64,000 nt of DNA from Bacteroidetes bacterium 43-16 (lineage in GTDB: Bacteria > Bacteroidota > Bacteroidia > Chitinophagales > Chitinophagaceae): assembly GCA_001897525.1 (NCBI GenBank), contig MKTB01000008.1:1-64000 (forward strand), read 5' to 3'. The position numbers and the translations under genes were made by a program. Below the pieces are notes generated by a model, which saw nothing but the letters and a program-made list of their open reading frames with translations, searched no databases and was not told the DNA's origin. Position 1 is the stretch's first letter, and each line of letters starts with the position of its first letter. Shown piece after piece: positions 1 through 8,157 of the stretch.

Positions 1-11
1 AATTTAGAGGG

Positions 12-84
12 GTAAGGTCTGTCGAATTCTTCTTATTTAGACTTGCTAAACTTTATGCTTAATAATGCCAACTCCACAACTTTT
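12..84 (+). repeat. Diverged copy of the dispersed repeat flanking the DUF4041 gene
   Basis: About 70 bases align by eye with 22924-22998, sharing blocks such as TCGAATTCTT, CTAAAC and ATAATG with scattered mismatches (roughly three quarters identical). Only the 3' part of the repeat is present, because the window starts inside it. No coding signal. Confidence 0.55.
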
Positions 85-145
85 TACATTGATCCTTTAT
101 TATCCGGTACAGCACAGGGAATTCATTCCTGGAGATAACATAATG

Positions 146-181
146 GAAAAAGCGTTCTGCCGGTAGACAGAACGCTTTTTG
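146..181 (-). terminator. Rho-independent terminator of rpsL-rpsG
   Basis: A 13-bp inverted repeat (AAAAAGCGTTCTG and its complement) surrounds a short loop just downstream of the rpsG stop, with a T tract on the minus strand. This closes the rpsL-rpsG unit, so fusA is not co-transcribed immediately behind it here. Confidence 0.8.
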
Positions 182-221
182 TATGATAAAGAAATTGAGT
201 TTCCTTTTTTTCCGAAAAAAA

Positions 222-689
222 TTAAACTCTGAAGTGAGCGAAAGCTTTGTTAGCTTCAGCCATACGATGAGTGTCTTCTTTTCTTTTGAATGCACCACCT
301 TCACCTTTAGAAGCTGCTACGATCTCGTTAGCTAATTTGTCTGCCATAGTTTTACCGTTACGCTCACGAGCAAAACGGATCATCCATTTCATAGACAAAG
401 AGATTTTACGATCCGGACGAACCTCTGCAGGGATCTGGAAAGTAGCACCACCGATACGACGGCTACGTACCTCAACTGCAGGAGTTACATTTTGTAATGC
501 TTTTTTCCAAATTTCGTATCCTTCTTCGCTGGTAATTTTAGACACTTTATCCAATGCATCATAGAAAATTGTAAAAGCTACAGTTTTCTTTCCTTCCCAC
601 ATTAAAGTGTTTACGAAACGGGTAACTAATTTATCATTAAACTTTGGATCTGGGGCCAAAGGTAATTTTTTCGCCTGTTGTTTTCTCAT
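222..689 (-). CDS. rpsG: 30S ribosomal protein S7
   Basis: 155 aa, the normal length for bacterial S7. S7 binds the 3' major domain of 16S rRNA, nucleates assembly of the small-subunit head and lies near the E-site tRNA. The N-terminal basic segment (MRKQQAKK), the central [14 protein letters not shown] stretch and the AHFRV end are typical of the family. It lies 78 bases downstream of rpsL on the same strand and is followed directly by a strong terminator. In many bacteria fusA follows; it does not here. Confidence 0.98.
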   Translation of the reverse strand: MRKQQAKKLPLAPDPKFNDKLVTRFVNTLMWEGKKTVAFTIFYDALDKVSKITSEEGYEIWKKALQNVTPAVEVRSRRIGGATFQIPAEVRPDRKISLSMKWMIRFARERNGKTMADKLANEIVAASKGEGGAFKRKEDTHRMAEANKAFAHFRV

Positions 690-767
690 TTTTTTAATTT
701 TTAAGCTTATTGCAGGCTGCTACTTCAAGATTAAAAATAACTTTACTCAGCTGCAATAATTAATTGA

Positions 768-1148
768 TTATTTTTTTGCTTTTTCTTTCTTAGTACCGTA
801 CTTAGAACGTGATTGTTTACGATCTTTAACACCTGCAGTATCTAATGCACCACGAACGATGTGATAACGTACACCTGGTAAATCCTTAACACGACCACCA
901 CGGATCAATACGATAGAGTGCTCTTGTAAGTTGTGACCTTCACCCGGGATATAAGCAATCACCTCGATTTTGTTAGTCAAACGAACTTTTGCTACTTTAC
1001 GAAGTGCAGAGTTAGGTTTTTTAGGCGTTGTAGTATATACACGCGTACATACTCCACGACGTTGCGGACATTCGTCCAACGCGGGAGATTTAGATTTAGC
1101 TTTGATGGCTGTACGTCCTTTACGAACTAATTGTTGAATAGTTGGCAT
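768..1148 (-). CDS. rpsL: 30S ribosomal protein S12
   Basis: 126 aa. S12 sits at the decoding centre and controls translational accuracy. The family signatures [10 protein letters not shown] and [11 protein letters not shown] are present. The residues where substitutions cause streptomycin resistance are wild type: Lys43 in TTPKKPNS and Lys88 in GRVKDLPG, so ribosomal streptomycin resistance is not predicted from this gene. First gene of a two-gene unit with rpsG, driven by a Bacteroidota-type promoter at about 1177-1207. The basic C-terminal tail is usual. Confidence 0.98.
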   Translation of the reverse strand: MPTIQQLVRKGRTAIKAKSKSPALDECPQRRGVCTRVYTTTPKKPNSALRKVAKVRLTNKIEVIAYIPGEGHNLQEHSIVLIRGGRVKDLPGVRYHIVRGALDTAGVKDRKQSRSKYGTKKEKAKK

Positions 1149-1176
1149 TCTTAATACTTTAATTTTTTTCGGACTG

Positions 1177-1207
1177 CAAAGGTAGCTATAAATTTTATTC
1201 TACCAAA
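1177..1207 (-). promoter_or_regulatory. Promoter of rpsL-rpsG
   Basis: On the minus strand a -7 element TACCTTTG (1177-1184) lies about 19 bases downstream of a GTTTGG-like -33 element (1202-1207). This matches the Bacteroidota primary sigma factor consensus and gives a short leader to rpsL. Confidence 0.65.
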
Positions 1208-1209
1208 CA

Positions 1210-1451
1210 AATTATATTAATTTATTGAGCAATCAGAAAAGGGGTAATTAATAAGAGTTTCAAAAATTCCTTTAAAACAGTTGGGTGAAATTAGAATACA
1301 ACATTATGAAAAATGGCAGCCAGCTATGTATAATAATGCACCTTAAAACCGCAATGGTTGATTAAAAACTACCTAAAACCAAGAAGTCGTCATCCGGATA
1401 TTCCAATTAAGAAATCCCAAAACGACGACTTTCAGATAGTCTCTAAAGGAG
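1210..1451. other. Intergenic stretch without recognised content
   Basis: Between the rpsL promoter and the first tRNA-Val I see no open frame with coding character, no strong hairpin and no tRNA. It may hold the 3' trailer of the tRNA-Val transcript. Confidence 0.4.
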
Positions 1452-1526
1452 TGGAAGCACACGGATTCGAACCGCGGACCCTCTGCTTGTAAGGCAGATG
1501 CTCTGAACCAGCTGAGCTATGCTTCC
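1452..1526 (-). tRNA. tRNA-Val (anticodon TAC), copy 2
   Basis: Minus-strand cloverleaf: acceptor GGAAGCA pairs with TGCTTCC, discriminator A. The anticodon stem TCTGC/GCAGA carries loop CTTACAA (anticodon TAC, valine), and the T loop is TTCGAAT. No CCA is encoded. Its sequence is identical to the copy at 1561-1635, and both probably come from one transcript. Confidence 0.93.
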
Positions 1527-1560
1527 AATTGTATTATTACTGTTTAAAGAACTTCTTTTG

Positions 1561-1635
1561 TGGAAGCACACGGATTCGAACCGCGGACCCTCTGCTTGTA
1601 AGGCAGATGCTCTGAACCAGCTGAGCTATGCTTCC
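1561..1635 (-). tRNA. tRNA-Val (anticodon TAC), copy 1
   Basis: Identical in sequence to the tRNA at 1452-1526, separated by about 34 bases, and closest to the shared promoter. Anticodon TAC reads GTN valine codons. No CCA is encoded. Confidence 0.93.
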
Positions 1636-1676
1636 ATATTTGTTTTAAAGAACACCCTTTCTTTTTGAATGGGAGG

Positions 1677-1708
1677 CAAAGGTATATTTTGTTTTTTATT
1701 TCACAAAA
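1677..1708 (-). promoter_or_regulatory. Promoter of the tRNA-Val pair
   Basis: On the minus strand TTTTGTG (1702-1708) is the -33 element and TACCTTTG (1677-1684) the -7 element, about 17 bases apart, upstream of the first tRNA-Val. Confidence 0.65.
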
Positions 1709-1912
1709 TAAAAAATTATTTTTTGAAATTTTCCAGGTCCTGCCTGTTTAGCCTCTCATTTTTGCTTGCTTCTTTTAATGAATATCTTACATTAAAATGG
1801 TCACCAATAAGTGAATAATTTTAAGAAAAATTTAGATAATTATTTGATTAATTGGATTTTGTAATTATTTTTGGCCCGATTTATAATTTTAATTTCAAAA
1901 AAATCAAAAAGC

Positions 1913-2137
1913 ATGAAAAAAATTACCCTGATTGCTGTGGCAGCAATCTCCATGAGCGTTTTTGCATCTTGCAAAAAAGACTACACTTGTACTTGTAAAG
2001 TAACTTCTGGTGGTACTACAATGGAAGTAGCTCAGACTTATCCTAAAACATCTAAGTCTACAGCTAAAACTGCATGTGATAGTTACAAATCTACCGTAGC
2101 TATGGCTGGAGCAACAGCTGAATGTTCTTTAAAATAA
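1913..2137 (+). CDS. Small Cys-rich lipoprotein, function unknown
   Basis: 74 aa. The ATG at 1913 is preferred over the in-frame ATG at 1871 because it gives a clean lipoprotein signal (MKKITLIAVAAISMSVF) ending in the lipobox FASC; the lipid-modified Cys would be residue 19. The mature part is only about 56 aa, Thr/Ser/Lys-rich, with four more cysteines (CTC, ACD, ECS) that could form disulfides in the periplasm. A -7-like TAATTATTTTTG lies just upstream and a strong terminator downstream, so it is a single-gene unit. I do not recognise a named family. Similar tiny lipoproteins are common in Chitinophagaceae. Confidence 0.8.
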   Translation: MKKITLIAVAAISMSVFASCKKDYTCTCKVTSGGTTMEVAQTYPKTSKSTAKTACDSYKSTVAMAGATAECSLK

Positions 2138-2157
2138 GGTAACATTTCTACAAGATC

Positions 2158-2196
2158 AGGGCGCTGCAATCATATTGCAGCGCCCTTTCTTTTTTA
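2158..2196 (+). terminator. Terminator after the Cys-rich lipoprotein gene
   Basis: The 13-bp stem AGGGCGCTGCAAT and its complement is followed by a T-rich run. It lies between convergent genes. Confidence 0.85.
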
Positions 2197-2208
2197 TTTA
2201 AAGATTAT

Positions 2209-3333
2209 TTACAGGTTGTATTTGAAAGAAACCCCTAATACGTAATGTTCCGGGTCTCTCCTGAACTGGGAAGCGATCATTAAACTGGAGGATAAGGTAT
2301 TGCTGAAAGCAAAATTCAATTGCATATTAAATAAATAGTGAGTGGTGCTATAGCCGGACTCTTTCGTGGTTTTGAGCATCATACCATACCCGATAGAGGT
2401 TTTCCGCTGCATGAGCCCTGCATTGTTCCGGATCGTACCTACTTCCAGGTTGAGGGGTAAATAGCCGACCAGGTTATTGCGGTTCCGGAGATCTATTTCT
2501 GAAAACAGGCTATAGTTTAAACCGATGAAGGTAGCATGCTGCCTGGATCTTTTTAAGATGTAGCCCAGGTTTAACTCCATCGTAGGAGAAATGGAATTGT
2601 TGAACACGATCGCGCCATAACTTACACCGAGTTTGAAATTGTTCACTATTTTCATAAAAGGCTTTTGATCGCTAAAAGTCGAAGCCTGTTCCCCGGTTTC
2701 AGAAAGCGACCAGCCGGACTTGCTGCTGTAAAGCTTACTGTTGTGCCTTTTTGCTTTAAGCCGGGCTGCCTGTACCATACTATCCATCTGTTGGCGTACA
2801 TTTTGCACCTGTGCCATAGTCAGCGTTCCGATGTCTGCCAGAGATTTTGCCGTTATGAGTAGCTGTTTTTCCTCCGGGGCTGCTGTTCCTTGCCTGGTTT
2901 GTGGCCCGGACACATAACTGGTGTACCACAGGCTGTCTATACTGTTTTTTAATTGATAGTATGTGCCGTCTTTAAATACCATTTCACTTGCTGCCGGAGC
3001 TACCTGCCGGAAGTTCAATTGCTCATAATCCGCGTTTGGCTTTTTTTCTATATCCAGGATATTTTGAAAGGCCGGCTGGCGGTTCATACTGTCTTCAAAA
3101 TACTGGATATGCTTTTTTACCGGATTGCTAATCGTATAGAAAAAATCATTGGCATCCCAGTCTTCCAGGCTGTTCAGCGAAAGATTGAAGCTGATCTGTC
3201 CCGGTAGTTTGACGTAGAAATGATGCTTCGCTGACTCTTTACCGGATAGGGTATCTGTTGCAGGGCCTTGTGCATGGGTATATTGTAGACCGCTAAGGAA
3301 TACAAGCAGGAGGGTGGAAAGGGTTTGTCTCAT
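2209..3333 (-). CDS. Secreted outer-membrane protein of the ECF operon, unknown function
   Basis: 374 aa with an N-terminal signal peptide (MRQTLSTLLLVFLSGLQYTHAQ). The middle is polar and probably helical. The last ~150 residues alternate hydrophobic and polar residues and end in YVLGVSFKYNL, as in outer-membrane beta barrels. It starts 6 bases after the stop of the anti-sigma-like gene, so it is the third gene of a sigma/anti-sigma/effector operon. The context suggests it is either the envelope sensor or the main target of the sigma factor. No named family recognised. Confidence 0.75.
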   Translation of the reverse strand: MRQTLSTLLLVFLSGLQYTHAQGPATDTLSGKESAKHHFYVKLPGQISFNLSLNSLEDWDANDFFYTISNPVKKHIQYFEDSMNRQPAFQNILDIEKKPNADYEQLNFRQVAPAASEMVFKDGTYYQLKNSIDSLWYTSYVSGPQTRQGTAAPEEKQLLITAKSLADIGTLTMAQVQNVRQQMDSMVQAARLKAKRHNSKLYSSKSGWSLSETGEQASTFSDQKPFMKIVNNFKLGVSYGAIVFNNSISPTMELNLGYILKRSRQHATFIGLNYSLFSEIDLRNRNNLVGYLPLNLEVGTIRNNAGLMQRKTSIGYGMMLKTTKESGYSTTHYLFNMQLNFAFSNTLSSSLMIASQFRRDPEHYVLGVSFKYNL

Positions 3334-3339
3334 TACAGG

Positions 3340-4008
3340 TTAAAATTGTTTGGTTAATACTTTGGTGGAAAATGCCATGTCATTTGCTTTCGGGTTAATG
3401 TGCTCATCCAGGGCCATCATGAATTTGCTTTGTTTCTGCGCTGCAGGTTCTTTCTTTTCCAGGTCAAGCAGGTGGATTGTTTTGGGCTTGACCTTTGGCC
3501 TTACACTCGCCATTCGGGTATCTTCCGGAACAATAGGTGTCTGCATGATCTCTTGTTGAGCCGGGAGGGTTCCGGCCGCTTGTTTTACCGGCATCTCCAT
3601 AGGAGGGCTCTCTTTACGGGCAGTGGCCACTTGGTTGCTGGCCGGTACTCTGGGCGCTGAGGTCGCTTGCCTTACCGGTGCTGCAGGGCCTGAGTCATTT
3701 TGCTGAGGCAGAGTCCTTTGCGGTGTAGCCGGCACTGCTGCCAGTACGGCTTTATCTTCAGGTCCTGGCTGTGCCGCTTTTTGCACCAGTACCTCTTCCT
3801 GCTTGCCGAGCTGCGTAAGCCCAAATGTGAGCAGGGCACCCAGCAGCATAGCTGCTGCATAGCGCAGCCAGGTAAACGTCACGGTTCGTTTCTTTTCCGG
3901 CTTCTGGATCTTCTGCCACAGGTTTTCCGTATCAATATGCAGGTCAAAGTCCTTAAGCTCCGCAGCTTCCCATTGTTCCCTCCACTGCTGGTCCGATTCG
4001 TTCTTCAT
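3340..4008 (-). CDS. Putative membrane-bound anti-sigma factor
   Basis: 222 aa. A charged N-terminal cytoplasmic segment (about 1-45) is followed by one membrane segment (FTWLRYAAAMLLGALLTFGL, about 45-64). A Pro/Ala/Gln-rich periplasmic part follows. Its start overlaps the stop of the ECF sigma gene by four bases (ATGA), the usual arrangement for a sigma factor and its antagonist. There is no zinc-binding HxxxCxxC motif, so it would be a non-ZAS type. The assignment rests on topology and operon position, not on a recognised domain. Confidence 0.65.
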   Translation of the reverse strand: MKNESDQQWREQWEAAELKDFDLHIDTENLWQKIQKPEKKRTVTFTWLRYAAAMLLGALLTFGLTQLGKQEEVLVQKAAQPGPEDKAVLAAVPATPQRTLPQQNDSGPAAPVRQATSAPRVPASNQVATARKESPPMEMPVKQAAGTLPAQQEIMQTPIVPEDTRMASVRPKVKPKTIHLLDLEKKEPAAQKQSKFMMALDEHINPKANDMAFSTKVLTKQF

Positions 4009-4559
4009 AATGTGCTGTTTAAAAGTTGTTTTAATAATTTACGGGCACGGGATAATTGAGATTTAGAAGTATTGAGGCTAATGCCTAAGGTTTGAGCGAT
4101 CTCTTCATGCTTCATTTCATCAAACACATAAAGATTCAGCACCGTGCGGTAGCCATCCGGCAGTTGACGGATACAGTCCAGTACCTGCCTGAGTTCAAAA
4201 GCCGGTACAGGCTCGGGATCGTTTTCTGAATGGTCCATTTTGTCTTCCAGCCAGGCCTCTTCATCGGTAAAGCTCAGTTGGAAGGTTTTATTTTTCCGGA
4301 TGTGCATCAGGCATTCATTGATCGCAATACGATGCAGCCAGGCCCTGAGGCTGCCTTCCCCTTTAATCTGGAAGGTCGATATTTTGTTGAAAGCTTTTTC
4401 AAAAGTGTGCTGTGCAATATCTTCTATATCCGTTTTATTATCCAGGTATCTTAGACACAACTTTAAAATACCCTGGATATGCTCCTGGTACAGCTGCCTT
4501 TGGGCCGCTGCATTATTTTGCTTACAATAATTGACTAAATCTCGCTCTGATAGGTTCAT
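4005..4559 (-). CDS. ECF RNA polymerase sigma factor (sigma-70 family)
   Basis: 184 aa, typical ECF length. Region 2 (about 20-95) contains YLDNKTDIEDIAQHTFEKAF and LRAWLHRIAIN. Region 4 (about 125-180) contains LPDGYRTVLNLYVFDEMKHEEIAQTLGISLNTSKSQLSRARKLL-type helices that read the -35-like element. First gene of an operon with an anti-sigma-like gene (ATGA overlap) and a secreted barrel. It probably directs a small envelope regulon, including itself. Confidence 0.92.
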   Translation of the reverse strand: MNLSERDLVNYCKQNNAAAQRQLYQEHIQGILKLCLRYLDNKTDIEDIAQHTFEKAFNKISTFQIKGEGSLRAWLHRIAINECLMHIRKNKTFQLSFTDEEAWLEDKMDHSENDPEPVPAFELRQVLDCIRQLPDGYRTVLNLYVFDEMKHEEIAQTLGISLNTSKSQLSRARKLLKQLLNSTL

Positions 4560-4664
4560 GCTGTTCGCTTACCAATATAAATGTACACTTGTATTGATGG
4601 TTGCGTAGGGTGCAAAAAAAATGCAGGAATAAAAATTCCTGCATGGCTAAGCTATTTAAAAAAA

Positions 4665-5525
4665 TCAATATCGGGTAATCGTTTTTACGATCTCCCCTGC
4701 TACACTACTGATGTGCAGGAAATAAATACCCGGGGGAAATGCACTAAGATCAGGTACCTCCTGTTTTTCATACTGCCGGAGCACAGTGCCGTTTGTATTC
4801 ATTAAAGAGGTGCGGACTATGGGAAGGGTACTTTTAATATTAATGCGACCCCTGGTAGGATTGGGGTAAACCATGATCTGTTGAGCTATATTGTCTTTAT
4901 GATGAATGCTTGTAGGGTTATTATAGATAAAAGACAGTTCATCGATCAATAAATGGGTGGAAAATTTGGGCTGTGACAAGCCATTTTTGAAATAGATCCG
5001 GGCAAAGGCAGCAGGATCAGCAGATTGATAGGAGATAGGCACACTTACCCGGAGGAAGTCATTAGTTACACCTGTCACTTCGATATATCCCCGGCCTGTT
5101 TCATACATATGCTCATTCAGGATCTCTATGGTACAGCTGCCCGTATCCCCTTCATTCACTTTATATTTATAATAGAAGATCAAAGAATCCGGTCGGTCAG
5201 TTAGGGCAAAATGACTCTGGAAACTTGAACTGGCCAGGGAATCATTGTTGGCATAGGCTCCACCGGCAATACCATAATCCTGGGTGAAATCATAGGCATT
5301 TCTCATAGACAGGCAATACTTACCTGCTACAGATTCCGGGAAACGCTCTGTAAGCGGGCCGTTAAATACTATAGAATCTCCAACGGTAATAGCTATGGTA
5401 GGCGGCTGCCAATAGGCCAGGCTGTTATCCGAATTGATCTGTTCAAAACCCGCATTCGGGATTTGTGCCCTGCCGGTCAGGATAGCGCTGATGAGTATTA
5501 AAGGGGTGATCAAGTACTTTTTCAT
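4665..5525 (-). CDS. Secreted protein with T9SS type A sorting domain
   Basis: 286 aa. Signal peptide at 1-20 (ends GRAQ). The middle (about 22-205) looks like a beta-sandwich of the carbohydrate-binding/PCMD-like kind common in Bacteroidota surface proteins, with LSMRNAYDF and IYFKNGLSQPKF segments. Residues ~215-286 form the Por/T9SS C-terminal sorting domain: MVYPNPTRGRINI, then LSAFPPGIYFLHI and a basic VKTITRY end. It is predicted to cross the outer membrane by type IX secretion and be anchored or released. The substrate is unknown. Confidence 0.82.
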   Translation of the reverse strand: MKKYLITPLILISAILTGRAQIPNAGFEQINSDNSLAYWQPPTIAITVGDSIVFNGPLTERFPESVAGKYCLSMRNAYDFTQDYGIAGGAYANNDSLASSSFQSHFALTDRPDSLIFYYKYKVNEGDTGSCTIEILNEHMYETGRGYIEVTGVTNDFLRVSVPISYQSADPAAFARIYFKNGLSQPKFSTHLLIDELSFIYNNPTSIHHKDNIAQQIMVYPNPTRGRINIKSTLPIVRTSLMNTNGTVLRQYEKQEVPDLSAFPPGIYFLHISSVAGEIVKTITRY

Positions 5526-5658
5526 AATGTTTTCATTAAAGGGTTAAAGAATAGGGTAAAAGTACTTTAAGGCCTTTGAAACAAATAGTATTACAGGTGT
5601 ACATCAGGTGTACCGGCCCCGGGAAACAGGTGAACGAAAGGTGAGAGCAGGTATAGAA

Positions 5659-7281
5659 CTAAAGCGATTGTATAAATGCAGCAAAATTATCTTCGGTCTG
5701 CAGGCCCAGTTTTTTCCGGAGCCGGTAACGGGCCGTCTTCACACTATCGGGCGCAATATTTAGGATATTGGCCATTTCTTTGATCGTCAGGTTCATTTTG
5801 ATGAGGCAGCAGATCTTTATTTCATTCGGGCTAATGTCCGGGAACCTGGAAATGAGTTTTTGTTGGAAATTCTTGTTCAGGCTTTCAAAACTGAGCTGGA
5901 ATTCCTCCCATTCTTTGTCCCTGGATGCACCCATCTGCAGGAGCTTATTGATTGCCTGGTTTTGCTGCAGGTAGGCCGGGCTGATGCTTTCTTTCAGGTC
6001 ATTGATCAGTTCATTCCGGATGCTCATCTGTACCGCCATAGCCGAGAGTTGACTTTCTTTAAAATCTATTTCGTTTTGCAATACCTTTTGCTCCTGCAGG
6101 AGTGCCTGCTGCTTCAGTGTCCAATTACTTTCCTGCAGGAGGAGGATCTCCTGCTGTTGCTTGTGGATGCGCCGCTGCTTTTTCAGGAAGAGGTACAAGG
6201 TAAGGACTACAGCGCAGAGGATGAAGGCTACCAGTGCAGAGATAAGGGTATGGGTCCTTATTTTTTCTTTAGCCACCATAAGCTCCTGGCTTTTTTGTTC
6301 GCTATGATACTGGGCTTCAAGATTTTTACTTAACTGCTCTTGTTCCTGGTTATCCCTTAGGCTTTTTACAGCATCTATATCAAGCTGTATCTCCAGCGCC
6401 TCCCGGAATAGCTTTTTATCTTGGAGTAATGTCCTTTTAGCGCTTAAGGCTTTGACCAGGAAGCTTAAGTCATTGAGCGTGCGGGCATGAGTAATTGCAG
6501 CATTCAAAAAAAGAGTAGCTGAATCGTTGGTCGTATGGCTGCTATACCATCGGTGTAAAGCCAATTCTGCTTGCACCTGTGCCTGTACATTTTGGGTCTT
6601 TTGTGCGATCAATAAGGCTTCCCCGTACAGGGGAATGCTGGCTGCTGTTTTATGCTGTGCCTGCAAAATATCGCCCATTGCAATCAAAGAGCCGGGCAGG
6701 TAAACGGAATCTTGCTCCATTTTTCTTTGAGACAAGGCCTTTGCAAAGAAAGTTTCTGCCTGCCTTGGCTGGGATTGTTTCAGGTAGAGATTGCCGGTCA
6801 GTTGATAGAGAATACCCAGGCTGCCGGTGGTATCTTGCTTAAAATCGTATTCTTCTAAGAGCTGTAAGCCCATATTTAATGCTTCTGCGGTGGCACCATC
6901 CCGGGCTTTTATAGTGGCCAGTAAGATTTTTGCACGGGCCATACCCAGTCTTGCTGCCCCCGGATGGTTTTTGAGGGCAGATTCATAGAGCGCTAATGAG
7001 CGCAGGGCAAAGGTCCTGCCATTAACCAGGCTGCTGCCATAGCTTGCAAAGCCCAGGTACAGGTTGGCTTCTGCCATGCCCGGGGCATCGTTTTGCCGCT
7101 CAGAGGAAGATAAGGCTGCATCGAACAGTGTTATGGCCAGGCTGTCTTTGTCCGCTACCAAAGCGCGCCAGCCTTCCCGGATCAATGGATATTTACTTTG
7201 TGCCGATAGTTTGTCGGTATGCAGGGCAAGCAGATAAATAAACAGGAAGAAACGCAGCGGATTTGTTTTAAATATACGCAT
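5659..7281 (-). CDS. TPR-membrane-HTH (LuxR-like) regulator
   Basis: 540 aa. A signal/anchor sequence (1-28) is followed by TPR-like helical repeats (about 30-330), one membrane segment (LISALVAFILCAVVLTLYLFL, about 345-365), a long coiled coil (about 370-440) and a C-terminal LuxR/GerE-type helix-turn-helix (about 480-535: ISPNEIKICCLI, IKEMANILNIAPDSVKTARY, LRKKLGL). The fold order implies a one-protein sensor with periplasmic TPRs and a membrane-tethered DNA-binding domain, an arrangement frequent in Bacteroidota. No kinase or receiver domain. Ligand and targets are unknown. Confidence 0.85.
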   Translation of the reverse strand: MRIFKTNPLRFFLFIYLLALHTDKLSAQSKYPLIREGWRALVADKDSLAITLFDAALSSSERQNDAPGMAEANLYLGFASYGSSLVNGRTFALRSLALYESALKNHPGAARLGMARAKILLATIKARDGATAEALNMGLQLLEEYDFKQDTTGSLGILYQLTGNLYLKQSQPRQAETFFAKALSQRKMEQDSVYLPGSLIAMGDILQAQHKTAASIPLYGEALLIAQKTQNVQAQVQAELALHRWYSSHTTNDSATLFLNAAITHARTLNDLSFLVKALSAKRTLLQDKKLFREALEIQLDIDAVKSLRDNQEQEQLSKNLEAQYHSEQKSQELMVAKEKIRTHTLISALVAFILCAVVLTLYLFLKKQRRIHKQQQEILLLQESNWTLKQQALLQEQKVLQNEIDFKESQLSAMAVQMSIRNELINDLKESISPAYLQQNQAINKLLQMGASRDKEWEEFQLSFESLNKNFQQKLISRFPDISPNEIKICCLIKMNLTIKEMANILNIAPDSVKTARYRLRKKLGLQTEDNFAAFIQSL

Positions 7282-7375
7282 CGTTTAGGTTCGGTTGCTA
7301 GTGATGGAAATAGGTTTTTATGGATAGATTTTTGTGCAAAAGAGTGAAATGGACTTGTAAGAGATGCCTTTCCGG

Positions 7376-8047
7376 TTAATATTTTTCTTCTTTAAATAAT
7401 TCACCATTGGCCTGGTAATAATACCATATGCCCGCTCTTTTGGAGACGGGAATCAATTCGACCTCAGGTTCGCCGCTTGCCGTTACCGTACCTGCCACCT
7501 CTACTGTATCGATCCGGTAAGTGTATTTGCCCAGGATCTTGATCTGCCCGTTATTGTAAAATTCTTCATAGGCACCCAGTAGTAAAAGGTATTCCATGCC
7601 CTCCCATTCAACTTTTGAGTATTGAAAGGTCTTTCGTTTTGCTCCGTTGGGATGATAATATTCCCAATAGCCGAGCGTTTGATTAGCTTCATAGTAGCCG
7701 ACAGATTTTATACTGCCATTCTTATAGAATTCTGACCAGCGCCCGTTTTTCACCAGGAGATGGCCGCCTTCCAGCTCCTCTCCCAGTTCTCCTTCCACCA
7801 GCACATGCTCTTTCATATCCAGGAGCCGGTAGGTATAGGGTTTATCAAAACTCAGGAATACGGTCCATAAACTGTCGTTTTCCCGCCAGAGGTAATAAGT
7901 GCCCTCCCGGTCCGTTTTTAAGGTATCAGTCAGTAATCCGGTCTCTGCTCCGCGAAACGGCATTTCGGTCTGCGCCGTTCCCCTTAAAGAGAACAGGATG
8001 ATAATCAGCAATAAAACATAAAGTCGGGGGCAATGGAGCTGCTTCAT
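7376..8047 (-). CDS. Secreted MORN_2 / YwqK-family repeat protein
   Basis: 223 aa from the ATG at 8047. The longer in-frame start at 8077 adds ten residues ahead of an otherwise good signal peptide (MKQLHCPRLYVLLLIIILF, cleaved after GTAQ). The mature protein has imperfect repeats of the GxWxxYxxNG type: GRWSEFYKNGSIKSVGYY, GYWEYYHPNGAKR, YEEFYNNGQIKILGKY and GIWYYYQANGELFKEEKY. This is the MORN_2 pattern of proteins annotated as YwqK-family antitoxins. In Bacteroidota such exported versions are usually solo, and no toxin partner is adjacent here, so the antitoxin label should not be taken literally. Confidence 0.75.
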   Translation of the reverse strand: MKQLHCPRLYVLLLIIILFSLRGTAQTEMPFRGAETGLLTDTLKTDREGTYYLWRENDSLWTVFLSFDKPYTYRLLDMKEHVLVEGELGEELEGGHLLVKNGRWSEFYKNGSIKSVGYYEANQTLGYWEYYHPNGAKRKTFQYSKVEWEGMEYLLLLGAYEEFYNNGQIKILGKYTYRIDTVEVAGTVTASGEPEVELIPVSKRAGIWYYYQANGELFKEEKY

Positions 8048-8157
8048 GAGTAACAGGTAATCTATGTAAATATACATATCTTCTATTTAACTTTATTTTT
8101 CTGCTATTTTGTCAGTTAATTGTCTGAATTGTGTAGTTTTGCAGTTTATTTTTGAGT

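Noticed and set aside
7376-8047. Toxin-antitoxin assignment for the YwqK-like protein
   Set aside because: It has a signal peptide and no adjacent toxin, so the family name alone does not support a TA role.
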